Virus record (IMG/VR): IMGVR_UViG_3300009008_000010
Location: 56,241-120,240 of that record
From: a virus
DNA: 64,000 nt
Reading direction: 5' to 3' (one strand)
The translations under genes were made by a program, and so were the position numbers. This document shows positions 27,540 through 35,146 of this stretch, piece after piece. The stretch's first letter is position 1, and every line of letters starts with the position of its first letter. The notes under the pieces are model-generated. The model saw only the letters and a list, made by a program, of their open reading frames with translations. It had not been told where the DNA came from and did no database searches.

Positions 27540-27567
27540 GGCCCCCCGTGTAGCACGGGGGTGCCGG
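27540..27567 (+). terminator. GC-rich hairpin between Ubl gene and csrA
   Basis: CCCCCGTG TAG CACGGGGG with flanking GGC/GCC pairs; no T run follows. May be an attenuator, a processing site or an mRNA stabiliser. Confidence 0.5.
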
Positions 27568-27612
27568 GTGTTTCCTTATTGCGGAAATGGATTTTCAAAA
27601 AGGGCTAGGATT

Positions 27613-27804
27613 ATGTTGGTTCTATCTAGGAAAAAGAACGAGAGTATCGTGATCGATGAACACATCACGATCACGGTGGTGGAGGTTCGGGGCGACAAAG
27701 TAAGATTGGGTATTGATGCTCCCAAAGAAGTTCCAGTTCACCGGAAGGAAGTTTGGGAAGCCATCAGAAGAAACAACGAGGCATCCGATGGTGATACGTC
27801 ATAA
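27613..27804 (+). CDS. csrA: CsrA/RsmA RNA-binding regulator
   Basis: 63 residues, the normal length. Begins MLVLSRKKNESIVI; ITITVVEVRGDKVRLGIDAP and VPVHRKEVWEAI match the CsrA core, including Leu4 and Arg-containing RNA contacts. CsrA dimers bind GGA motifs near start sites and repress or activate translation. Its own leader has several GGA triplets (27583-27610), suggesting autoregulation or a phage-specific target set. Confidence 0.93.
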   Translation: MLVLSRKKNESIVIDEHITITVVEVRGDKVRLGIDAPKEVPVHRKEVWEAIRRNNEASDGDTS

Positions 27805-28066
27805 TTATCCATACTGGATCGTTGTGACAATATCAGGCAGATTGCCAACCCCGCCTCAATACCGACACACCCCAGTTCAGAAATTATTTTTCACTGGGAA
27901 GATTGGTGGCACGAAAAGAGAAGAATTTGAAACCGATGATTTTCAGGAAGCGCGGCAACATGCTTTGATTGCTGAGCGAAATGGAAAACGCATCGAATTC
28001 CTCAAGGTGTCGCGTCCCGGTGGGCCGCGACACCTTTGCAATTGGAGAGGAATTTTAAATGGATGA
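27788..28066 (+). CDS. hypothetical protein downstream of csrA
   Basis: 92 residues, ATG 27788 inside the end of csrA. Basic, beta-rich start (YWIVVTISGRLPTPPQY), FFTGKIGG, then a helix. No family recognised; overlaps the next gene by 8 bases. Confidence 0.6.
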   Translation: MVIRHNYPYWIVVTISGRLPTPPQYRHTPVQKLFFTGKIGGTKREEFETDDFQEARQHALIAERNGKRIEFLKVSRPGGPRHLCNWRGILNG

Positions 28067-28571
28067 AGACCAATTAGCAACTGCTGAAGAGCAGCTTGAA
28101 GAAGAGCTAGAACAGCCCGCAATTAAGCGACTCCCCGGCCATTACAGGTATCGGGTGGTTTACATGGCAGGTCAGATTGAAAACTTGCGCGGGTGGTATG
28201 CTCAATTCGATTTAGAGGAAGTCGAGGCTCCGGTTGATAACGGTGATGGTTTCGATGCGGTGGTTTTAAAAGCCCCTGAAGAACGAGTGGTGCAAGCCAA
28301 CCTTGAATGTTTAACCATCGTGCAGTCTGTTGAAAAGCTGCCTTCTAGGACCATTCTTACATTTGAGTTGGGGGACTGCCCGCAGCATGACAAATCTGTA
28401 GGTGAAATGCGGACGGGATTTGAGAAGATTCTACGCGAAACCTGCGATTACAATTGCACAATCAAGGTTTCCAAGGATGGCCAGCCTGTGCTGGATGATT
28501 ACGTGCCCCAGGATGGGGATTCTCTCCTGTTCGATACGACTGAAATTAAAAATGAGGCTGAAAATGAGTGA
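28059..28571 (+). CDS. second beta-grasp (ubiquitin-like) protein
   Basis: 170 residues. The C-terminal part TIKVSKDGQPVLDDYVPQD followed by GDSLLF mirrors the end of the Ubl at 27151 (KDGDYVL...DTLEF). The first half (TILTFELGDCPQ, RYRVVYMAGQIENL) may be a second domain. The tail is acidic and lacks a terminal Gly, so it may be a partner rather than a modifier. Confidence 0.5.
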   Translation: MDEDQLATAEEQLEEELEQPAIKRLPGHYRYRVVYMAGQIENLRGWYAQFDLEEVEAPVDNGDGFDAVVLKAPEERVVQANLECLTIVQSVEKLPSRTILTFELGDCPQHDKSVGEMRTGFEKILRETCDYNCTIKVSKDGQPVLDDYVPQDGDSLLFDTTEIKNEAENE

Positions 28572-28881
28572 AGGCCAGCGAGTCAAAGTTTGGAATGGTG
28601 ATCAGTCTCAATTTCTAGGATTTGGTCGATACGTGGATGATGTTATCACGTATGCCGCCCTCATGCCGGATGGTAGCCTCAGATCATCCAGAAACGCCGA
28701 GGAACCCATTCCTGCCGATCAGCTTCCCGAAGGTGCCATCGTCCAAGAGTTGCCTAAGAATCCCAAAATTGTGCTTGATAATGGACAGGTGGTGTATGGT
28801 TGCCAAGTTTGGTGGGAGTCTGTTGCGGAAATGGTGACGGTAGATGAGGACGACGGTTATGACCCGTGGGCTGATGAGTGA
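28564..28881 (+). CDS. hypothetical protein with DPW tail
   Basis: 105 residues, overlapping the previous stop by 8 bases. Beta-rich (KNPKIVLDNGQVVYGCQVWW). Ends YDPWADE, a C-terminal motif shared with genes ending at 30270 and 31010. Confidence 0.65.
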   Translation: MSEGQRVKVWNGDQSQFLGFGRYVDDVITYAALMPDGSLRSSRNAEEPIPADQLPEGAIVQELPKNPKIVLDNGQVVYGCQVWWESVAEMVTVDEDDGYDPWADE

Positions 28882-29074
28882 TTTAATAGGATGCTTATGT
28901 TCACGCCGTTGGTTTCAGGTATTTTCAAAAAGGGCTGAGAGCGGACAAGAATGGACTTTGGCTGCAATTAGAGTGCAATTGCTGTCTTGGACAAGTCTAT
29001 GCAGATTTCATAGAGCGAAGGTATCGTTGCAGCAAGTGTTCTGGGTTGGATCGTTATCTTATTTGGATTTTTGA
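28874..29074 (+). CDS. small Cys protein, possibly frameshifted into a zinc ribbon
   Basis: In frame from ATG 28874 the product is 66 residues with no clear fold. The +1 frame from about 28930 encodes LECNCCLGQV ... RYRCSKCSG, a good zinc ribbon with no start codon of its own. TCAAAAAGGG at the junction is a plausible slip site. Either programmed +1 frameshifting or a broken gene. Confidence 0.35.
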   Translation: MSDLIGCLCSRRWFQVFSKRAESGQEWTLAAIRVQLLSWTSLCRFHRAKVSLQQVFWVGSLSYLDF

Positions 29075-29075
29075 A

Positions 29076-29420
29076 ATGAAAAAAGTAGTCATTGTCAAAG
29101 CTGACACGAACGATGCGGATTATATCACTGAGGAACACCTTTTGGATGGTGAAAATGATCCCACAGGCGAGTATGAGGATCTGATTCGCAAGGTGGCGGG
29201 GGTAATTAAAACTTACACCCAAGAACACAAGTGGCAACACAACTGGCCTACTAGCGAATATGCCGATGGTTCTCTACAAGAACTTTACGCCGGTCAGTTG
29301 ACCGATGATGAAATTGCGGAATTCCAAGAGTATGTTCCTCATGGCGAGCATGGTGTTCATACCATTAAGTCCATCAGGATTATCGTAATATCCGAAGATG
29401 ATGAATTGGTTGACGCATGA
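29076..29420 (+). CDS. hypothetical protein
   Basis: 114 residues from ATG 29076. Beta strand KKVVIVKADTND, a helical centre, strand IKSIRIIVISEDDE. Compact alpha/beta domain; unknown. Confidence 0.65.
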   Translation: MKKVVIVKADTNDADYITEEHLLDGENDPTGEYEDLIRKVAGVIKTYTQEHKWQHNWPTSEYADGSLQELYAGQLTDDEIAEFQEYVPHGEHGVHTIKSIRIIVISEDDELVDA

Positions 29421-29617
29421 ACAAAGAACACGCCAAGCGAATCCGAGATCACCAACTTGCTATTTTGATGCGCACGCTACGTGTAACTGAACACGCCAGC
29501 GCCCCGTTTATTCAAAATTGCATGGAACATGCTTTTGAGGCTGGCGTAAGTGCGGCAACACCCATCGCAGAACAAGCGGTAAGAGAAGCGTTGGCCCAGA
29601 GTCGGGAATTGCACTGA
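29417..29617 (+). CDS. small helical hypothetical protein
   Basis: 66 residues, 4-base overlap upstream and 1-base overlap downstream. All-helical, His/Ala-rich. Unknown. Confidence 0.6.
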   Translation: MNKEHAKRIRDHQLAILMRTLRVTEHASAPFIQNCMEHAFEAGVSAATPIAEQAVREALAQSRELH

Positions 29618-30270
29618 TGACTATTTTCGATGAACTATTTTTAAAACAATCTGTTCACGTCCATTCGCTCCCACCCCATAGCGACATGGCGGCTAGGGGT
29701 AAATTGGTTGGTGATTCGGTCACTGCCATAATTGATATTCTCCGCAACCCTTCTTTAACACCTTGCCGTAGGGTCAATGCCCTTGCTGCATTGCAGTGGG
29801 ATTTGATTGGTAGCCTCATGGTCCCTACTGCTTTGGCTGATGTTCCTCAAGTGCATTTCGGCGCACACGTTTCCAATGATGAAAAACAAGCCGTAATTCT
29901 ATGTCCTATGGATTTCTACGAAAGCATCAAAAAGGATTTTATTTTCTGTGCTGGGGCAATGGTTTTTGTGGGTAGCCAAGCACGGGATTGGTATAACGAC
30001 AAGCTGGCTTGGATAGATGATGAAGGTGTCCATGATGGTCGGGAGGAAGTAGCCAATCGTGCCAGGGCTTACGAGGCCGAATGGTTGTTATTTATTCAAA
30101 GCCTAGACATTGGCTACGAGTTTAATGAATATCAACAGAAGATTGTGGAAGACTCACCAGAGGGCTTGGATAGTCACCCAGAACTAATTTATGATTCTAA
30201 GTTTTTCATTGCTGGAAAACCGACAATCGAAAGGCCCCCGGAACCACACGATCCGTGGCAGGAGGATTAA
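29617..30270 (+). CDS. hypothetical protein with DPW tail
   Basis: 217 residues. PVQ-like strands (VHFGAHVSNDEKQAVILCP) and helices; ends PHDPWQED, the shared acidic C-terminal motif. Unknown. Confidence 0.65.
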   Translation: MTIFDELFLKQSVHVHSLPPHSDMAARGKLVGDSVTAIIDILRNPSLTPCRRVNALAALQWDLIGSLMVPTALADVPQVHFGAHVSNDEKQAVILCPMDFYESIKKDFIFCAGAMVFVGSQARDWYNDKLAWIDDEGVHDGREEVANRARAYEAEWLLFIQSLDIGYEFNEYQQKIVEDSPEGLDSHPELIYDSKFFIAGKPTIERPPEPHDPWQED

Positions 30271-30606
30271 ATGATACCATTATGCATGGTGACGTATGAA
30301 GGCGAAGGCGAGTGGCTAAACATAGGAGAAGATGAATACGCAAATGAATGCAGACCTGCTACGGATGCAGAGGCCACGCTTGAATTGATGGCCGAATGTT
30401 TGGATCGGGATGCAGAAAATCGTAATGCACATGATTTTGTTTGCTGTCATCTTGGATTGGCTGCTTTGCTAACACAGGAAGTGGGTGAAGAAGCTGCTAC
30501 AAAAATTATGAGGCGTCTAGCAGGCTATGGTGGGCTTCATGGCATGACTGGTGTGTGCGGTGCAGGCGACGGTAGCGCAGAAGAAGATTTGGGTGTCAAA
30601 TTATGA
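30271..30606 (+). CDS. hypothetical protein
   Basis: 111 residues directly after the previous stop. A helical middle (HDFVCCHLGLAALLTQEVG) and a Gly-rich tail. Unknown; overlaps the next gene by 4 bases. Confidence 0.6.
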   Translation: MIPLCMVTYEGEGEWLNIGEDEYANECRPATDAEATLELMAECLDRDAENRNAHDFVCCHLGLAALLTQEVGEEAATKIMRRLAGYGGLHGMTGVCGAGDGSAEEDLGVKL

Positions 30607-31010
30607 AATTTGCATTCCATCCTGATTTTTCAGAAAGAAGGGAAGCAGAGATTCCTTATATCGCTGCTTTTTCTCCCATGCTGCGCGCAGCCGTGGGTGC
30701 CATGCAAGCTAAAGAAAAATTGGCCATGCAAATCGAGGCAGTGGTTAAAGACATTGCCACCAACCAAGAGATAGCAGATTCGCTCAAGCAGCCTGTAGAC
30801 GGCATGAACGTAAAAGAAGTAGAATTAAAAACTTCACCAAACGAAGATGCTGTTGTAATTGCTCGGTGTTTTGTTGGGTGGGAAGAAGAAAGAAATGTTT
30901 GGGTTGTTTGGGTAGAAGGTGGGCCAGAGAATCATTGGAGGCCACATTTCGATTCTATTTATGACCCTTGGCATGAAGAAAGTGACCCTTGGGAGATAAC
31001 AAATGAATGA
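30603..31010 (+). CDS. hypothetical protein with DPW tail
   Basis: 135 residues. Helical N-terminus, Trp-rich C-terminal strands (NVWVVWVEGG). The tail contains the motif twice: YDPWHEE and SDPWEI. Unknown. Confidence 0.65.
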   Translation: MKFAFHPDFSERREAEIPYIAAFSPMLRAAVGAMQAKEKLAMQIEAVVKDIATNQEIADSLKQPVDGMNVKEVELKTSPNEDAVVIARCFVGWEEERNVWVVWVEGGPENHWRPHFDSIYDPWHEESDPWEITNE

Positions 31011-31392
31011 CGATTGGGATGGCCCGCCGAAAGTCACTGCTACTGAGGAAGCAGAGGATTATGAATTCTTCCTGGTTCCTACTGTGTTGGGCCAAGATTT
31101 TGGCATTCAGTTGGAAGGCTCACATGATTTATTTTATCCTGTGTTCACCAATGAAGTGACGCTGAATGAATATATGGTGCATTTCAGCAAGAAGTTGGGG
31201 ATGGAGTTGGCAGGCAGTTGGGCAGTCCAAAGAATTGAAGGCATGGCTATGGAAGCCCTTTTTGAAGTGTTGCAGGAAAAAGGGGCGCGTATGATGATTG
31301 ATCCGGTTGCGGTCAGTGAACACCATACGACATGGAGAGAGCGAGTGAAGGTTGGGGATTTGTGGAAATATCAAGATTTTGAGAGCAATTAA
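31003..31392 (+). CDS. hypothetical protein
   Basis: 129 residues. Acidic start, then beta (YEFFLVPTVLGQDFGIQL) and helices. Overlaps both neighbours. Unknown. Confidence 0.6.
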   Translation: MNDDWDGPPKVTATEEAEDYEFFLVPTVLGQDFGIQLEGSHDLFYPVFTNEVTLNEYMVHFSKKLGMELAGSWAVQRIEGMAMEALFEVLQEKGARMMIDPVAVSEHHTTWRERVKVGDLWKYQDFESN

Positions 31393-31556
31393 TGACGCTT
31401 CTTCTCGACGGAACCATTCAAGATAAACCGTTGTCGCCCGGCGAAACTCAAAAGAACCTATATGACTGGCTCACTAAAGTTGAGAAAAAGCCCGGCTGGA
31501 ATACGGCGTTCGGTCGTGAGTGTAGTAGACTAGACGTAGGAGAACCCGAAGCGTGA
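31392..31556 (+). CDS. small hypothetical protein
   Basis: 54 residues; the ATG shares a base with the previous stop. MTLLLDGTIQD then a short helix. Unknown. Confidence 0.5.
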   Translation: MTLLLDGTIQDKPLSPGETQKNLYDWLTKVEKKPGWNTAFGRECSRLDVGEPEA

Positions 31557-31571
31557 GAAAAGAGATAAACC

Positions 31572-31781
31572 ATGCGAAAATATCTGGTGAAGTCTTTACT
31601 GGAACACACCAGGGATGCAGATGATGTTGAATTTGAAAAGGAATTTAATGCCCCAGACAGAGAAACGGCCATCGAATTGGCGGCTGAAAATGCCAAAATG
31701 ATGGTCGAAGATTTGGAGGCTGAATTTGATGAAGGCGAATCGGTATTTGCTATCAGAATACTTTCGTGCGAGGAAATTTAA
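31572..31781 (+). CDS. small acidic hypothetical protein
   Basis: 69 residues: strand MRKYLVKSLL, a helix rich in Ala/Glu, strand SVFAIRILS. The beta-alpha-beta pattern resembles many small phage regulatory proteins. Unknown. Confidence 0.6.
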   Translation: MRKYLVKSLLEHTRDADDVEFEKEFNAPDRETAIELAAENAKMMVEDLEAEFDEGESVFAIRILSCEEI

Positions 31782-31783
31782 AA

Positions 31784-32299
31784 ATGGCAACAACTTATCT
31801 GACTCGTTACCATGAAGAAATTGAGGGTGTAAAATCTGGCGATGTTTCTTTAAGCTGTTTAAGCTACAGGGAAAGGGAGGTTGTCAAGTTAATTGTTCAA
31901 GGATACACTCGAAAACAAATTACGGCGATTTTCAAAGTTACGAAGGCATGTGTTGCACAAGTAGAATTAAATGCTTGGGATAAACTTCGCCGTCAGCAGC
32001 GACGATTAAAAAGAACTGCTGAAATGAAAAATATGAGTAAAGAAGAGTTGCTTCAATGCTCTTTTCTTGATTTAGACTTTTCTAAGAAGAACGAAACTAA
32101 CACTCGCAGGGTTCTTCGTTTTAATCTAGCCCGCAAGAAAACCGGCGATCCTAGAAGTGAAGCGACCGTAACCATTGGGGATTTAACAGAATGTAATGCC
32201 GATGAGTTGCTGGCTTTCGAGGGTTTTGGCAAAGCAGCATTACTTCAGGTCCGTAATAAATTAGCCAAATACGGTTTAGAGTTGAAAGGTGAAATATGA
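31784..32299 (+). CDS. HTH protein fused to RNA polymerase alpha-CTD-like domain
   Basis: 171 residues from ATG 31784 (GAGGAAA upstream). Residues 24-70 are a LuxR/sigma-4-type HTH (LSYREREVVKLIVQGYTRKQ). Residues 128-168 (TIGDLTECNADELLAF followed by GFGKAALLQVRNKL) match the helix-hairpin-helix domain of the alpha C-terminal domain, which binds UP elements and activators. The fusion could dock on polymerase or mimic alpha at phage promoters. Confidence 0.8.
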   Translation: MATTYLTRYHEEIEGVKSGDVSLSCLSYREREVVKLIVQGYTRKQITAIFKVTKACVAQVELNAWDKLRRQQRRLKRTAEMKNMSKEELLQCSFLDLDFSKKNETNTRRVLRFNLARKKTGDPRSEATVTIGDLTECNADELLAFEGFGKAALLQVRNKLAKYGLELKGEI

Positions 32300-33069
32300 C
32301 CCAATATTCATCGGACGGCAAAGGCAACTGGTGGAAAACTGTTTGGGAAGAACAGTGCCCAGAGTTTGTGGGTATTGGCGGGATATTGGCCAAGATAAAA
32401 GATGGGGAGGAGTGGTCTACTCGCCACCTTCGCTGCCAAGGCGTGAAAGGACACAAGGGGTTGCATTGGCGGTATGGACCTTGTGGCTCGTATGAATGGG
32501 ATGACAACGAAGAGGATTCAACTGAAGAAGGATGCTGTGGAACCACACCACCAGATCACAAGAAATATGTTGCGCCTCAAAGGAAGTGTGAAGAGCACTG
32601 GATGAATTTTAAAACCACTACGAAGGTGGAAGATCCAGAGAAGATTGCGGCATTGGAGCGTGGCGAGTATGAGGATGGTGCGGGTGTTGACAAACCCGTG
32701 GATTTTGATGAAATGGACCCTGAAACAAGGGAAGAAATTCAGGAGAGGATGGGAATTCGTAAGGCCGAACCAAGATTGTTTTATCTTGTTCGTGACGGCG
32801 ACATGGAAAATACCATCCCGATTGTAACCATAGATCCCAGAGATGCCCGTTGTGAGATAGGCAACGAAGATCATGGTGCGATGCCTTACGAAATTTGGGA
32901 TAAGTTGCTTGACCAAGGGGATGTGAAACAAATTAAAAAGAATGATTGCCCCACAGAACTTATGGGCGCGATCCCGTTTGGAGAAGTAAACGGGTGTATG
33001 TATGATTTCACCTGTTCTCAATGGTGTCAGATGATGGACGAAAACGGAGTGATTCACTTGGAGGAGTGA
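32296..33069 (+). CDS. Cys-rich hypothetical protein
   Basis: 257 residues, 4-base overlap with the alpha-CTD fusion. Cys/His cluster in the first third (HLRCQGVKGHKGLHWRYGPC) and CSQWCQM near the end suggest zinc binding. Unknown. Confidence 0.6.
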   Translation: MTQYSSDGKGNWWKTVWEEQCPEFVGIGGILAKIKDGEEWSTRHLRCQGVKGHKGLHWRYGPCGSYEWDDNEEDSTEEGCCGTTPPDHKKYVAPQRKCEEHWMNFKTTTKVEDPEKIAALERGEYEDGAGVDKPVDFDEMDPETREEIQERMGIRKAEPRLFYLVRDGDMENTIPIVTIDPRDARCEIGNEDHGAMPYEIWDKLLDQGDVKQIKKNDCPTELMGAIPFGEVNGCMYDFTCSQWCQMMDENGVIHLEE

Positions 33070-33070
33070 G

Positions 33071-33145
33071 ATGTACACGGATGACGAGATTAGGGAAAAC
33101 AGCGGAAAAGTGGGAAAACCTCTTGTTGCCGCATCCAATGTCTAA
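33071..33145 (+). CDS. micro-ORF
   Basis: 24 residues, MYTDDEIRENSG...; the stop of the previous gene lies one base upstream and GGAGTGAG precedes the ATG. Low complexity; may be a genuine small peptide. Confidence 0.35.
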   Translation: MYTDDEIRENSGKVGKPLVAASNV

Positions 33146-33219
33146 TACCTTGGAAGTAGGTTCAATGTGATGTTTGAGAGTGGGTATCATTATTTGAGTA
33201 GGGGGTCACTCTATATCTA

Positions 33220-34233
33220 TTATATAGAAGATTTAAATATGAGTTCCTTCACGGGTTCCTTGGCCTGTTTGATTCCGCCTCGGTAATTTATGTAGTCACA
33301 TTCTGTGACTACCACATTTCCGAAGACTTCTTCCATGAGTTTTACCATCGCTTCTGGACTCATATAGCCCCTGGAATTATAAGACACCACAACTGCGTTG
33401 GTTCTATCTTTAATTTTGTTGAAAAGTGAGGTAAAGGTTTTAAAGAACTTCTGCTTGTAGCAGTATGGGGATTTGAATAAGTTGGGGTCTATGCCGCTAA
33501 CTTGCTTGTCTTTAGGAGTGTATCTTTCTTTGAATGGTCTGCACGCTTGTTCTAGTAAATGATAGTTACCTGAATATTGATGAATGTTGTAAGGTGGATC
33601 AATGTAGATCGCATTGTAAAATGTGTCTGTTTTATTGAAAAACTCTTCTGCCTCATGTTGAAATGCTTTGCCTTGGGGGCCATTCGGCAGGATGGGATTT
33701 TCTAGTTGTATGTGTGTAGTGATTCTCTTCTTATTGGAAGCATACACATATTTATACACACCTTCATTTCTAGCATTGCCAGCTATTTTCTTGTGGAACG
33801 ATTTGAACATTCCTGAAGTGTTGGCGTGAGTTGACATTCGATATATCAATTCACAAAGAGCAACAGATCGGTAAGGGTAGTTGCCCCATATTTTTTCGAG
33901 AACCGCGTCGATGAAAATACCGTTTTTTTCTGTAAAAAAGAGGCGTTTGGAAGGCGGGCTGTAGTATTTGGAGAAAAATCGTTCTTTGGGTTCACCAACT
34001 TGATTCAGATCAGAAATGTCAGGGACTTCATTGTGTTCTAAATACGTTTTATTGATGTGGTAGGAATACGAGGCCATATCATTTGCGTGGACCTGGGAAC
34101 CTTGTTGTCTCAGGTGGTATGCAACAACACCACTGCCGCTAAATAGGTCGCAGACAAGTTCTTGCGCCCCGATTGTTTCAAGGATTGGCTTGATCAGCTT
34201 TCTTTTGTTTCCGAGGTATGGGATGAATCTCAT
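33220..34233 (-). CDS. DNA adenine-N6 methyltransferase (Dam/D12 class)
   Basis: 337 residues. PYLGNKRKL and DLFSGSGVVAY bind S-adenosylmethionine; YIDPPYNIHQYSGNYHLLE carries the catalytic DPPY. Length and motif order fit the D12 class. Likely protects phage DNA from restriction or marks it for packaging. Only large minus-strand gene in the second half; convergent with 33071. Confidence 0.9.
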   Translation of the reverse strand: MRFIPYLGNKRKLIKPILETIGAQELVCDLFSGSGVVAYHLRQQGSQVHANDMASYSYHINKTYLEHNEVPDISDLNQVGEPKERFFSKYYSPPSKRLFFTEKNGIFIDAVLEKIWGNYPYRSVALCELIYRMSTHANTSGMFKSFHKKIAGNARNEGVYKYVYASNKKRITTHIQLENPILPNGPQGKAFQHEAEEFFNKTDTFYNAIYIDPPYNIHQYSGNYHLLEQACRPFKERYTPKDKQVSGIDPNLFKSPYCYKQKFFKTFTSLFNKIKDRTNAVVVSYNSRGYMSPEAMVKLMEEVFGNVVVTECDYINYRGGIKQAKEPVKELIFKSSI

Positions 34234-34252
34234 ACCTTTAATCGAGTTACTT

Positions 34253-34284
34253 GCTTCACATTAGCCGCATTTGTGTTAAAATGG
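34253..34284 (+). promoter_or_regulatory. promoter, copy of the 24.7 kb element
   Basis: GCTTCACA (34253-34260) and TTTGTGTTAAAATGG (34270-34284). Drives the gene at 34359 with a leader of about 70 bases that can fold (GAGACG with CGCCTC). Confidence 0.5.
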
Positions 34285-34358
34285 TCTTGACAATGGAGAC
34301 GTTTTTTGCAACGGACGCCTCGTAAATCTCTGAACTACCTAAATGAAAGAGGGAACCC

Positions 34359-34700
34359 ATGTCGAAGAAGTTGACCAAGAAGGAACATGTGTCAAGATTG
34401 CTGGCAAAAAAGCCAGACATCAGTGCAGATGACGCAGTTGATGCCTTGGAGAAGAAGGGTATCGAGATGACCAAACAGGCTTTTTGGAGTTGCAGGCATA
34501 CTCTGAGAAAAGCTGCCGCCGAAGAGACTGCCGAGCCTGTGATCGCTCAGAAGACCGCCAAGAAGAGAAAGACCAAGAGACGGAAGCCTCAGCGCCGCCG
34601 CCAGCCGGAACCGGAATTCGAGATTGACATGCAGACCCGGTTTGCTCTCTTGGAACAGCAGAATCAACGTTTGAAGGCTGTGATTGCCGCCTTGCTGTAA
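34359..34700 (+). CDS. basic helical protein, possible DNA-binding
   Basis: 113 residues. The N-terminal helical part (KKEHVSRLLAKKPDISADDA) resembles small HTH-like domains; a Lys/Arg-rich linker (TAKKRKTKRRKPQRRRQ) follows, then a short coiled coil. Possibly a nucleoid-type protein. Function inferred. Confidence 0.5.
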   Translation: MSKKLTKKEHVSRLLAKKPDISADDAVDALEKKGIEMTKQAFWSCRHTLRKAAAEETAEPVIAQKTAKKRKTKRRKPQRRRQPEPEFEIDMQTRFALLEQQNQRLKAVIAALL

Positions 34701-34747
34701 TCTCGCCTCAATGGGCTTGCTTTTGATTTTTTATGAGGAGGGTTGAC

Positions 34748-35044
34748 GTGCCTAGAAGGCGAAGACGCAGACTACATTTGGACTCGGAATTGAAGAAATT
34801 CCAGATCGAAAACCTTGCCAAGTTTGGCGGTTTTTCCTATCGGTTTATCGCAAGTATCGTTTTTGCGAAACCAATCGGTAGAGTGACGAAAAACGAAATC
34901 TCTTCCGTTGCGAGTTATTGTAGTCGTAACGGGATCAGATTGAGCGATTGGAGAAATGGTCGAAATCCAACGGCTATATCCCACGCGGAGAAGGTTTCAC
35001 GTCCCAAGAGTCGAGACAGACGGCGATTGCGGATTGCGGCTTGA
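34748..35044 (+). CDS. basic protein, unknown
   Basis: 98 residues from GTG 34748; GAGGAGG lies 6 bases upstream, so the ATG at 34733 is less likely. Begins PRRRRRRLH; an HTH-like middle (FGGFSYRFIASIVFAKPIGR) and ends rich in Arg. Probably DNA- or RNA-binding. Confidence 0.6.
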   Translation: MPRRRRRRLHLDSELKKFQIENLAKFGGFSYRFIASIVFAKPIGRVTKNEISSVASYCSRNGIRLSDWRNGRNPTAISHAEKVSRPKSRDRRRLRIAA

Positions 35045-35085
35045 CGTTTGGCGTTCCTTGCTTTCGGGTTCCCCTTTTGGGAAGC

Positions 35086-35121
35086 AGCCCGCCCCAAGAA
35101 AAGAAAAAATTGGGGTGGGCT
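35086..35121 (+). terminator. strong hairpin, terminator-like
   Basis: AGCCCGCCCCAA / TTGGGGTGGGCT, 12 pairs around an A-rich loop, followed by GTCTTTACC. Separates 34748 from 35147. Confidence 0.65.
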
Positions 35122-35146
35122 GTCTTTACCTTTGAGGAGAAAATAT

